From Opitutaceae bacterium (GTDB lineage: Bacteria; Verrucomicrobiota; Verrucomicrobiia; Opitutales; Opitutaceae), in NCBI GenBank assembly GCA_005792355.1, contig SXSC01000020.1, positions 1-32,706 on the forward strand: a DNA stretch of 32,706 nucleotides. Reading direction: 5' to 3'. Shown here one piece after another: positions 1 through 7,383 of this stretch. Position 1 is the stretch's first letter; each line of letters starts with the position of its first letter. The notes below the pieces were generated by a model that worked only from the letters and a program-made list of their open reading frames with translations, was not told where the DNA came from and made no database searches. The position numbers were made by a program, and so were the translations under genes.

Positions 1-36
1 AGCCTGCCGGCCGGCTGAGCATCGACCAGCGCCGGC

Positions 37-56
37 TATACCCGAATTTGGGTATA
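37..56. repeat. Inverted repeat, 7-bp arms
   Basis: Arms TATACCC (37-43) and GGGTATA (50-56) flank a 6-bp AT-rich spacer. The repeat lies downstream of the rhaT stop on the minus strand. It could be a protein-binding dyad or a decayed terminator stem. Nothing else in the first 194 bases looks like a gene. Confidence 0.35.
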
Positions 57-110
57 ACTGGCCTGTCCCTTGTGCTCCCGGCGAGTCCCCGAATAATTGA
101 CCTGTCCCTT
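56..110. repeat. Two direct copies of a CCTGTCCCTT motif
   Basis: The segments 56-71 and 95-110 share the pattern A-A-N-T-G-R-CCTGTCCCTT. A third, reverse-oriented copy (AGGGACAGGTTAAT) is at 8343-8356. From memory, similar GGGACAGG motifs occur near REP-associated transposases in other bacteria, but no such gene is visible here. Confidence 0.4.
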
Positions 111-194
111 CAAGGCCGCCCAAGCGCGGCGGCATATCCGCTTGTCACACGAAGGCGGTCCTCAGCAGGTATGCCTACGAGCGCGAGCAGGTGC

Positions 195-1274
195 TCATCG
201 CACCGCCGGCGCCGTGGCCGCCAGGTAGTTGCCATAACCCACCACCAGCGTGGAGACAATCAGGACGGCGATGCCCGCCGCGATCAGTCCGTGCGTGCGA
301 CGGCTCGTGCCGCGCCACTCCTTCAACGCCACACCCCACAGCGTGCTGAAAATGATGATACTCGCCATGTGCAGCGTCCACGACGAGAAGGCGAAGCGCC
401 CCATCTGCGTTTCGCCCATCGTGTAAAAGAAGAACTGGAAATACCACGTCACACCGGCCAGGGCGCAAAACAGCAGGTTGCGGAACCGCGGCACCGGCTC
501 GCCTTCCGGTGTCCGGGTCGCGAGGTATTCGCCCGCCGTCCGCATGCGCAGGTTCAGCACGACGCACCAGATCGCGTTGCTCGTGAAGCCACCGAGCAGA
601 ATCACCACGAGCTTGGGCAACCCCGTCCACAACTTCGGCGTGCCCGCCGCCTCGGACAGCGCGGCCAACGGCGCCGCCGCCTCGAGCGCGAACGCCATGC
701 ACGCGCTCATCACCCCGCAGAACAGCGCGACGGCGAGTCCCTTCCTGAAATTGAATTCCCGCACCGATTCCCGCTTCGCCGCCTCGGGCAGTTCGCGCTC
801 CTTGCCGAGCCCGGCGAGAGCCGAGGTCGCGATGCCGACGACGCAGATGCCGATGCCCACCAGCGTCACCTGGCCGGCGGGGCTCGCGGCGATGCCCGCC
901 AGCGCACCCTTGAAGATCGGCGGGATCAGCGTGCCGCATGCCGCGCAAATCCCCAGCGCCACGCCATAGCCGAGCGACATCCCGAGATAACGCATCGTGA
1001 GTCCAAACGTCAGCCCGCCCAGCCCCCAGAGCAGGCCGAAGAACCAGGCCCAGAACAACGCGGACGCGGGCGACCGCGCGATCACGCCCGGCAGGTCGTT
1101 CGTCAGCGCCAGCCCGAGCACCCAAGGCGCGAGGAGCCAGCTGAACACCCCGCCAACCAGCCAGTACGTTTCCCACGACCAGCGCTTCACGCCGCGGTAG
1201 GAGACGTAGAAGCTGCCAGCCGCGAGACCGCCGAGCCAGTGGAAGACGACGCCGAGAATGGGATTGGAGTCCAT
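195..1274 (-). CDS. rhaT: L-rhamnose/H+ symporter, RhaT family
   Basis: This 359-residue protein is almost entirely hydrophobic, with about ten membrane segments. It is an inner-membrane permease of the RhaT type (drug/metabolite transporter superfamily), which brings in L-rhamnose with a proton. Family-like stretches include the N-terminal GVVFHWLGGLAAGSFYVSY, the segment FGLTMRYLGMSLGYGVALG and the C-terminal WYFQFFFYTMGETQMG. The ATG at 1274 was chosen because the protein then starts with MDSNPILGVVFHWLGG, a natural membrane start. It begins only 22 bases after the isomerase stop, so the two are probably co-transcribed, and the rhamnosidase at the head of the operon supports rhamnose as substrate. 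Another deoxy-sugar cannot be excluded. Confidence 0.88.
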   Translation of the reverse strand: MDSNPILGVVFHWLGGLAAGSFYVSYRGVKRWSWETYWLVGGVFSWLLAPWVLGLALTNDLPGVIARSPASALFWAWFFGLLWGLGGLTFGLTMRYLGMSLGYGVALGICAACGTLIPPIFKGALAGIAASPAGQVTLVGIGICVVGIATSALAGLGKERELPEAAKRESVREFNFRKGLAVALFCGVMSACMAFALEAAAPLAALSEAAGTPKLWTGLPKLVVILLGGFTSNAIWCVVLNLRMRTAGEYLATRTPEGEPVPRFRNLLFCALAGVTWYFQFFFYTMGETQMGRFAFSSWTLHMASIIIFSTLWGVALKEWRGTSRRTHGLIAAGIAVLIVSTLVVGYGNYLAATAPAVR

Positions 1275-1296
1275 GGGTTGGAGAGTTGAAATCGAT

Positions 1297-2730
1297 TTAC
1301 CCAACCCGGATCGCCTCCAGCCCAAGCAGCGCGGCGAGTTTTTCGATCCGCTCCGCGATGTGCCCGACCCCGACCGCGCAGTGGTGCGCCGGGCCGTGGG
1401 AGTTCCAACGGGTGACGAACTCGCGCGCGCCGCACGGGAAGCGGTACCGGCTGTTAGTGTTGCCAATCTCAAGGATCGGCCCCGCCACCGACTCCGCCTC
1501 GGCGCAGAGGAGCGCGAGCTTGCCGCCCTCCGCCTCGATAACCGAGAGGAGCGTGACCGGACCGTGTTGCACCGCCATCTCGACGGAAACTCCGCGGCCG
1601 ACCTTGCCGTGGTAGACCTTGAGCGGTCGCACCTTCGTCTTGCCCTGCGCGATGGCGATGTGCCCCGGGCCGTCGTGGCCCATCAGCACGACGTCGTCGT
1701 TGAAATCCATCGCGTAGTACTCGGTGAACGACCCCCCGACACCGAACAGATCCATGATCTTCATCGCCTGCACATTCTTGACTTCATATTCGCCGGCGAC
1801 CGGCACGCCGCGTGCGGTGAGCAGCGAGGTGCCGAGGATGATCGAGGCAATCGTCGCTTCGTTTTCGGCGACACCCGTGCCCTTGTAGTAATACGCCATC
1901 GAGCCGAGCCGGTAGTCGGCGACGAGCCGGTCGAGCGCCACGGAAGTGCGCGCCGCTTCGGCCAGATCTTCGGCCGGGCAGTCAGGCTGGACATCGAACA
2001 CTGTCCGAAACTCCGCAAGCCGTCGCGTAAGGTCGGCGGCAGTGACCTCGCGGCGCCGCGCCGAGAGTTCGTCGACCTCAAGGTGCTCGATGTGCGTACC
2101 GAAGGTGACGCACTGCAACGTGACATCAGATTGGATGTCGAGCATGCCGCCGTAAGTATGACCCATCAGCCCGAGACGGTTGCCGTACATCGCGGCGGCG
2201 ACACGGGCCGCCTCGACCCAGGCGTCGACTTCGCGCCAGCACGACGGGTCGTCGTCGAGCACGCCCGTGATCTGGTGGAAACGCACGCCGGCACGCTTGA
2301 AGACGTTGGCGATTTCCGGCACCGGGCACGCATTGCAGTGCGCCAGCCACTCGCCGGTCATCTGCGTGCGATCGCCCATCCGGTTGAACGCCGCATAATC
2401 GATGGCCGGCGCCGGCTGCAAGTTCAGGATGATCACCGGCACCTTTGCGCGCAGCACGACGGGCAGGACCGTCGAGGAAAGCGCGTAGGTGGTGACGTGC
2501 AGGAAAATCACGTCGACATCGGCGCGACGGAATTCGCGCCCGGCCGCGAAGGCGCGGTCCGGCGTGTCGACGAGACCGAGGTTGACGATTTCCACGCCCG
2601 GCCGGGCAAGTTTTTGCGCGACGCGTCCGACGGAGCCTTCGAGGCGTTCCTTGAGTCCGGCGAATTGCGGCCAGTAAGCGTCGAGGCCGATGCCGAAGAG
2701 GCCGATATTGAGGGGAGAGGGAGCGTTCAT
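1297..2730 (-). CDS. L-arabinose-isomerase-family sugar isomerase, candidate rhamnose/deoxy-sugar isomerase
   Basis: This 477-residue protein has the layout of the AraA/FucI ketol-isomerase superfamily. By-eye comparison with E. coli AraA finds counterparts of all four metal ligands (E306, E333, H350, H450): E314 in AGEYEVK, E337 in FTEYYAMDF, H352 in MGHDGP and H449/H450 in PAHHCAVG. Such enzymes interconvert an aldose and a ketose in the cytoplasm using Mn2+. The ATG at 2730 gives the start MNAPSPLNIGLFGIGLDAYWPQF. The open frame continues upstream to 2901, but that part is repeat sequence and was excluded. It sits between the GH106 rhamnosidase and RhaT, so the likely substrate is L-rhamnose or a related 6-deoxy sugar, although the fold is not that of RhaA. 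No kinase or aldolase for ketose phosphate is adjacent. Confidence 0.75.
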   Translation of the reverse strand: MNAPSPLNIGLFGIGLDAYWPQFAGLKERLEGSVGRVAQKLARPGVEIVNLGLVDTPDRAFAAGREFRRADVDVIFLHVTTYALSSTVLPVVLRAKVPVIILNLQPAPAIDYAAFNRMGDRTQMTGEWLAHCNACPVPEIANVFKRAGVRFHQITGVLDDDPSCWREVDAWVEAARVAAAMYGNRLGLMGHTYGGMLDIQSDVTLQCVTFGTHIEHLEVDELSARRREVTAADLTRRLAEFRTVFDVQPDCPAEDLAEAARTSVALDRLVADYRLGSMAYYYKGTGVAENEATIASIILGTSLLTARGVPVAGEYEVKNVQAMKIMDLFGVGGSFTEYYAMDFNDDVVLMGHDGPGHIAIAQGKTKVRPLKVYHGKVGRGVSVEMAVQHGPVTLLSVIEAEGGKLALLCAEAESVAGPILEIGNTNSRYRFPCGAREFVTRWNSHGPAHHCAVGVGHIAERIEKLAALLGLEAIRVG

Positions 2731-2768
2731 GTTAAGCGATGAAAGACCGTGGAAAAACCGTACGCCGA

Positions 2769-2888
2769 TGGAGGCGGGGTGCCCCCACCCCGCGGCTGTC
2801 CTGCAGGGCGTCAGTCTTGCCGACGCCGCGGCGCGTGCCAGACGCGCGCCCGACACCAAACCCGCGGGGTGCGGGCACCCCGCCTCCA
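2769..2888. repeat. REPIN-like element, family A, 120 bp
   Basis: The ends are 27-bp inverted repeats differing at one base. Each end begins TGGAGG followed by a hairpin with stem CGGGGTG/CACCCCG. That is the classic REP arrangement of a GGAG tetranucleotide next to a stem-loop, present here as an inverted pair. The interior carries another hairpin (GGCGTC/GACGCC around 2808-2828) resembling the REP at 31202. It lies between the isomerase start (2730) and the GH106 stop (2914). Confidence 0.7.
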
Positions 2889-2913
2889 CTAGGAAAATCA
2901 CCGTGCGCGAGGT

Positions 2914-5900
2914 TCATTCGCCGCTGCGCACCACCAGCCGCACGGGACCGAGCAGGCCGGATTCGATCAGCGGCGTGTCAGCCTTGAGCTCCAGCACGTT
3001 GGTTTTCGTCAACCGCTTTTCGACGGGCAACGCCGCGTCGCCGATCACCCGGTTGGGCCAGAAATTCACGACCTCGACTTCTAGCGTGTTGCCAGTGGAT
3101 TTTACGGCATCGCTGATATCGACCCGGAACGGCGGCGACCAGACGATGCCACAGGACTTGCCGTTTATTTTGATCTCAGCCAGCTCGCGCACGTTGCCGA
3201 GGTCGAGGAAGCAGCGGGTCGCGCGATCCCGGAGATTCACGGCCGCCGGCAAATCGAACGCCTGCGTGTACACGGCCGTGCCGGAATAGTGCTTGATGCC
3301 CGGCTCGCGCCGAGCCGGCCAGCTCGTGAGCACGGCAAACTCGATCGCGCCCGGCCCACCCCAACGCGGATCGAAGCGCACGCTCCACGGGCCGGTGAGT
3401 TCGGCGAGCGGGGCAAATTGCGGAAAATTGCCCCGGTCCGCTGCGGGATGGGCCGCGGCGGGAGCGCGAAAAACCACGAACAGCGAACCGCACGGATCAA
3501 ACTCGAGCGGCACGATCGTGCGCCCCGCCGTACACTCGTATTTCGGAGCGAACCGACGCTCGCCCGTGACGGCGTTCCACAGCTCCGGAGCCCGGTCAGC
3601 GACGCGGAAGGTGAACGTCGCCTGCTCCGGACGATTGAGGCGGTTGGCGACGAAGTAGATCTCCGCGGCCGCGGTGCGCCGGTGAATGTAGTCCAGGTTG
3701 GCGTCCGGCTTGGTGCCGGCGAACTCCACATCCGGCGGCACGCCCGCGGCGAGCAACACCTCGCGAGCGGTGCGATTCGCGATCACGCGGCCCTTCCCCC
3801 AAAGCTCCGCGGCGAGGCGCTTCACCTCCGCATCGCGGGCCGCGAAGTCATGCAGCCCGCTCGCCTCCGTCGGCGCCGACGGGCCGATCACCGTCGCCCC
3901 GGCGTCCACCAGTTCCCGCAGCTTGCGCAGCACGGGCAACGAGAGGATCGGGCGGTCCGGCAGCACCAACACCCGATAGCTCATGCCGTCGGGCAACACA
4001 AGGCGGCCGTCCTTCACGGCGGCGCGGGTTAGCAGGACCTCCTCGGTGAACACGTCGTAGTCGTAGCCGGGGAGAATTTTCGCCGGGTCGGATTTTTTCA
4101 GCTGCGAGAAATTCGGCACGTGGTCGCCGTAGTAGTAGGCGACATCGGCGACGAACAGGCCCTGCTGCATCAGCGCCTGACACCGGTTCAGGTAGGCGAA
4201 GAACGGCCCGGATTTTTCCCACCACGTCACGTTGGGATTGAGATGCGTGCCGGCAAAATATTGCTGACCGGGCAGGCCCATCTCCGCTGGCGAGCACACG
4301 AACTCGTGCCACACGAGCAGGTTCAGACCTTCGCAGATCGCCTTGTCAAACGATGGCTTCAGGTTGTCCCACAGCGTCTCCTGCCAGTGGGGCCCGATGG
4401 TCGTGAAGCCCTCGGCCAGGACCAGCTGGCGGCCATACGTGTGCGCGGCCGACGCGGGCTGCTTCACGAAAAAACGGTTCTCGTCGCCGAGGCGATGCCG
4501 CCACGACGTTGCCCAAAACTCGCTCATCGGGGCATCGTTGAAGCCGAGGCATTGCTGTGCGTCGATCGGCACCGCGTGCGGACCGCCCGACTCCGGGTGA
4601 ATCAGCAGACCGTGCCGGTGCGCGTTGTCGCGGAAGATCCGGTAGTGATTCGCGATCGCGAGATCGCCCATCGTGCGACGGAAGTCCGCGAGGAAGCGGT
4701 TGCTCTCGCCGCGGCTGTTCACGATCCGCCCGGCGATGACCGGCAGCCACGCGAGCAAGTCGTAGCCACGCCGTGACCGAAACTCCGCGCGCAGCGTCGG
4801 CGTCCAGTTCGCCACCTCCACCTCCCAGCTGTCGGTGTGCAGATATTTCAGCGCCTGGCCCGCCAGCGGTCCGGCATCGGCGATCAGCGGCTCGACCACA
4901 GCGTCCCAGTAACGGCGAAACGCCCCGGCATCGAACGGATCGAGCGCGTAGCCCTCCCAGCCCTGGCTGCAGGTCGACACCTTGCAGTGATCGTTCAGCG
5001 TGCAGCCGAGGCGCAGCACCTGCCAGTCACCGGCGGGGGCGTCCCAGGTCAGCGTGCCCGACGCATCGAGCCGCGCCGTGAGATCCACGACCTCGGCCGC
5101 TTGCAGGTCCTCCTCGCCGGGCGTCGCCGGAACTTCCTGAAACAGCAGCGTGGTTTCGGGCGCGGAGAACGGGCGGAGCGGTTTGAGCAACGCCTTCTCC
5201 ACTTGGTTTTGCAGCGGAGCCCGCTTCGCCGGCAGATCCGGCCGCACGCGATACGCGAGGACGAAGAGGTCGCGGTAATAATTGTCCCTGGCCGTCGGCG
5301 CCTTGAGCTGCGTCGCGACGCGGGCCGGGCCGCTCACGCGGAGCTCGGACCAGGTGAGTTTCTTCGGCGCGTCGTCGGCGGAGACCGGCGGGCCGCCGAG
5401 ATTCCAGCCGCTCTGGATGTTGAGGCTCATCTCCAAGCCGAGCCGGTCGGCCTCACGCAGCGCATGCCGGTAGAGCTCGCGCCAGGCGGGAGAGGCGAAC
5501 ACCGGGCCCCGCGGCACCTGGGCGTTGCCCCGCTGCTCCGCACCACCGGCATCGCAGATCAAAGCGCCGCCAAAGCCCTTCGCTTTCATCTGCTCGAGGT
5601 CGCGCGTGATCGCCGCCTTGGTGACATTGCCGTTGAGCCACCACCAGTACGCCCGCAGCCGCGCGCTCGGCGGCGGATGGGACCACCCGGTGTCGAGCGA
5701 ATCGGCGCACAGGGCCGGACAAACCGAGCCGACCAGCAGCAGCAGGCTGACGAGCCACGTGACTCCGAAGGCGCGGACGGGACGATTCAGTCCTAAATAC
5801 CGGAGTTGAACCACAGAGGCACGGAGAACACAGAGAAGAAAACCACTCAATTGAGAGGAAAGTGCCTCACCCTGGCGATGAGTCGCTCTGGCGGGAACAA

Positions 5901-5973
5901 ACTTCTGCAAGTGGTTTTCTCTGTGCCCTCTGTGTCTCCGTGGTTTAATTTCAACTGCCGAATCAAGGTTCAT
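2914..5973 (-). CDS. Exported alpha-L-rhamnosidase, glycoside hydrolase family 106
   Basis: As drawn, the product is 1019 residues. GH106 enzymes remove terminal alpha-L-rhamnose from plant or algal glycans. A hydrophobic segment at about 73-90 (LVSLLLLVGSVCPALCA) is a signal peptide with cleavage near residue 90. The mature protein opens with WSHPPPSARLRAYWWWLNGNVTK, typical of the family. Other GH106-like stretches are HTDSWEVEVANWTP, HPESGGPHAVPID, LAEGFTTIGPHWQETLWD and LLVWHEFVCSP. The C-terminal beta-sandwich has NVRELAEIKINGKSCGIVWS, PPFRVDISDA and NFWPNRVIGD. The true start is uncertain: the only upstream ATG (5973) reads through an inverted-repeat element before reaching the signal peptide, and a GTG at 5814 lies at the element edge. 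It heads the operon with the isomerase and rhaT and diverges from the AraC gene. Confidence 0.85.
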   Translation of the reverse strand: MNLDSAVEIKPRRHRGHRENHLQKFVPARATHRQGEALSSQLSGFLLCVLRASVVQLRYLGLNRPVRAFGVTWLVSLLLLVGSVCPALCADSLDTGWSHPPPSARLRAYWWWLNGNVTKAAITRDLEQMKAKGFGGALICDAGGAEQRGNAQVPRGPVFASPAWRELYRHALREADRLGLEMSLNIQSGWNLGGPPVSADDAPKKLTWSELRVSGPARVATQLKAPTARDNYYRDLFVLAYRVRPDLPAKRAPLQNQVEKALLKPLRPFSAPETTLLFQEVPATPGEEDLQAAEVVDLTARLDASGTLTWDAPAGDWQVLRLGCTLNDHCKVSTCSQGWEGYALDPFDAGAFRRYWDAVVEPLIADAGPLAGQALKYLHTDSWEVEVANWTPTLRAEFRSRRGYDLLAWLPVIAGRIVNSRGESNRFLADFRRTMGDLAIANHYRIFRDNAHRHGLLIHPESGGPHAVPIDAQQCLGFNDAPMSEFWATSWRHRLGDENRFFVKQPASAAHTYGRQLVLAEGFTTIGPHWQETLWDNLKPSFDKAICEGLNLLVWHEFVCSPAEMGLPGQQYFAGTHLNPNVTWWEKSGPFFAYLNRCQALMQQGLFVADVAYYYGDHVPNFSQLKKSDPAKILPGYDYDVFTEEVLLTRAAVKDGRLVLPDGMSYRVLVLPDRPILSLPVLRKLRELVDAGATVIGPSAPTEASGLHDFAARDAEVKRLAAELWGKGRVIANRTAREVLLAAGVPPDVEFAGTKPDANLDYIHRRTAAAEIYFVANRLNRPEQATFTFRVADRAPELWNAVTGERRFAPKYECTAGRTIVPLEFDPCGSLFVVFRAPAAAHPAADRGNFPQFAPLAELTGPWSVRFDPRWGGPGAIEFAVLTSWPARREPGIKHYSGTAVYTQAFDLPAAVNLRDRATRCFLDLGNVRELAEIKINGKSCGIVWSPPFRVDISDAVKSTGNTLEVEVVNFWPNRVIGDAALPVEKRLTKTNVLELKADTPLIESGLLGPVRLVVRSGE
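5805..5955. repeat. MITE-like inverted-repeat element, 151 bp
   Basis: Both ends start GTTGAA and then carry imperfect copies of an ACCACGGAGACACAGAG-type sequence ending in AAAACCACT, as inverted arms of about 40 bp around a central 60 bp or so. Translations of this repeat (RGTENTEKK on one strand, CVLRASVVQL on the other) are often seen as spurious proteins in environmental genomes. Here it lies between the ATG and the signal peptide of the GH106 gene and keeps that frame open. Confidence 0.75.
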
Positions 5974-6080
5974 GGTCGGGAGGCTGGTTGGCGCGAAAGC
6001 TCAGGGATGAATGCGGCCGTTGGTAAGCCGGTCGCAGGGCGAGCGAGAAGATACGGGATCGACACCGGTGGGCGGAATCC

Positions 6081-6108
6081 GAATAATGATATTTTTCATA
6101 TAGAATAT
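6081..6108. promoter_or_regulatory. AT-rich divergent promoter/operator region
   Basis: A strongly AT-rich block stands out from GC-rich surroundings and directly abuts the AraC gene start at 6107. It includes TATAGAAT just before that start, and on the minus strand TATCAT, which could serve as a -10 element for the rhamnosidase operon. It also has small dyads of the type ATGATATTTTTCATAT. I infer shared control of the two divergent units by the AraC protein; the exact elements are not certain. Confidence 0.4.
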
Positions 6109-7009
6109 GCCCGTCACCGTTAATTACTTTCGGTACTTTCCCGTCTCCCGCGAAGCGGTCGCGTGGGGTCTGGCGGTGTCGGCGGCGGGGTTCACGCGCA
6201 TCCGCCCCCACGCGCCGTATCCGCCCGCACGACACCCCGCCGACCACCAATTTGACTGGAGCCACGGTCGGGTCCTCGAAGCGCTGCAAATCGTCCTCAT
6301 CACCGCGGGCCGCGGCCAGTTCGAGGTCCGCGGGATGAAGCCGCTGACGATCGAGACGGGCGATGCTTTCATGCTGTATCCGGGTGTCTGGCACCGCTAT
6401 CGGCCGAACCCGACGACTGGCTGGGAGGAGAGCTGGGTGGAATTGTCCGGCGAAACCGTGGATCGGCTGCGCAAAAAGAAAATCGTCTCGCCCAAATCCC
6501 CGGTTTTGCGGACCGCCCTGGCGGCCGGCCTCGAGAGCTGTCTCGAGGCGGTGCATGCGCGCGCCCGCCAGCCCGCGTCCGGCTTCGATCCCGAACTCGC
6601 CGCTCGTGGCCTCGCCGTCCTGGCGGCGTGGCAGCAGGCCGGACTGGCCGCGCAGCGCGACACGCGGATGGCGCGCGCCGTCGCGGCCGCGGAGCGTCAT
6701 CTCGCCGAGAATCTCGCGGAGCCGGTGAACGTCGCGCAGCTGGCCCGCCGGCTCGGCGTCGCGTACTCGCATTTTCGCTCGGCGTTCAAACTGCATACGG
6801 GATATGCACCATGGCAATACATGCTGCACCTGCGGCTGGCGCAGGCCCGCCGCTGGCTCGCGGCCAGCGACGCCACGCTCGACGAAGTCGCCGGCCGTTT
6901 GGGTTTCAGCTCGGCCTTCCACCTGTCCGCCGCGTTCAAGCAGGCCTACGGCATTGCCCCGGCCCTCTGGCGTCGGAGATTTGCCCCGGCCCAGGCAATT
7001 TCCCCGTAA
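6107..7009 (+). CDS. AraC-family transcriptional regulator of the rhamnose module
   Basis: The product has 300 residues, the standard AraC length. Residues of roughly 30-125 form a cupin-like sugar-sensing domain with VLITAGRGQFEVRG, an LTIETGDAFMLYPGVWHRY stretch, and GWEESWVELSG. Residues of about 187-292 form the double helix-turn-helix DNA-binding domain, with LAEPVNVAQLARRLGVAYSH followed by FRSAFKLHTGYAPWQY and the second helix pair DEVAGRLGFSSAFHLSAAFK. Family members bind direct half-sites and activate sugar operons when the inducer is present. Its position, divergent from the GH106-isomerase-rhaT operon, makes that operon the natural target. The inducer is presumably L-rhamnose or a rhamno-oligosaccharide, which is inferred from context. 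The A-T rich start region could give a very short or absent leader. Confidence 0.85.
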   Translation: MPVTVNYFRYFPVSREAVAWGLAVSAAGFTRIRPHAPYPPARHPADHQFDWSHGRVLEALQIVLITAGRGQFEVRGMKPLTIETGDAFMLYPGVWHRYRPNPTTGWEESWVELSGETVDRLRKKKIVSPKSPVLRTALAAGLESCLEAVHARARQPASGFDPELAARGLAVLAAWQQAGLAAQRDTRMARAVAAAERHLAENLAEPVNVAQLARRLGVAYSHFRSAFKLHTGYAPWQYMLHLRLAQARRWLAASDATLDEVAGRLGFSSAFHLSAAFKQAYGIAPALWRRRFAPAQAISP

Positions 7010-7383
7010 CCGGACGCCCCCCGTCAGACGCGAACCGCGACCACCGAAAACATGTAACGTATTACGTTACAAGTTGCCAGATTTGGCGTTGGGCCGGCCG
7101 CTACCGCACCACCGAGAAGAACCCCGGCTGGGAAGTTCATCGGGTGACCGAGGGTGTTCGCAACGCCGACGCCGGCGACTTGGCCCCGCTCCTGACCTTC
7201 GCCTGCAGCTGACCAACGCGGGATCTTGCCCGTGCCACAACCCAGGGAAGCTGCGGGCCAACAAGCGCCAGCCCCAATCCAAATGCGAAAAATGCCGGCC
7301 CGGCCAGGAATCGCCGGTTCTCCCCAAGCGTAGTCATTGCCGACGCCACCAATTTCGCGTACGGATTTCCCTTTCCACTCTCC
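7010..7383. other. Intergenic region with one dyad, no gene
   Basis: These 374 bases separate the AraC gene from the aldo/keto reductase. I find no convincing coding sequence. The notable item is the perfect dyad at 7053-7071. The rest is GC-rich sequence without a clear promoter, apart from the expected leader of the reductase gene. Confidence 0.5.
7053..7071. promoter_or_regulatory. Perfect 19-bp dyad, ACGTATTACGT core
   Basis: Arms TGTAACGTA and TACGTTACA surround a single central T. The site shares the core ACGTATTACGT with the two dyads at 28762 and 28805. The single-base centre favours binding by a dimeric protein over an RNA hairpin. It lies 43 bases after the AraC stop and about 310 bases before the reductase start. 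Confidence 0.5.

Noticed and set aside
1275..1472. N-terminal extension of the RhaT frame
   Set aside because: It lies inside the isomerase gene and is Arg/Ser-rich; the natural membrane start is at 1274.
1258..2742. Long open frame antisense to the isomerase gene
   Set aside because: Arg/Asp-rich translation with no domain; it mirrors a well-supported gene on the other strand, as is common at high GC.
5806..6123. Short frame translating as MNHRGTENTEKK...
   Set aside because: This is the translation of the inverted-repeat element, a well-known kind of spurious protein, and it crosses the divergent promoter.
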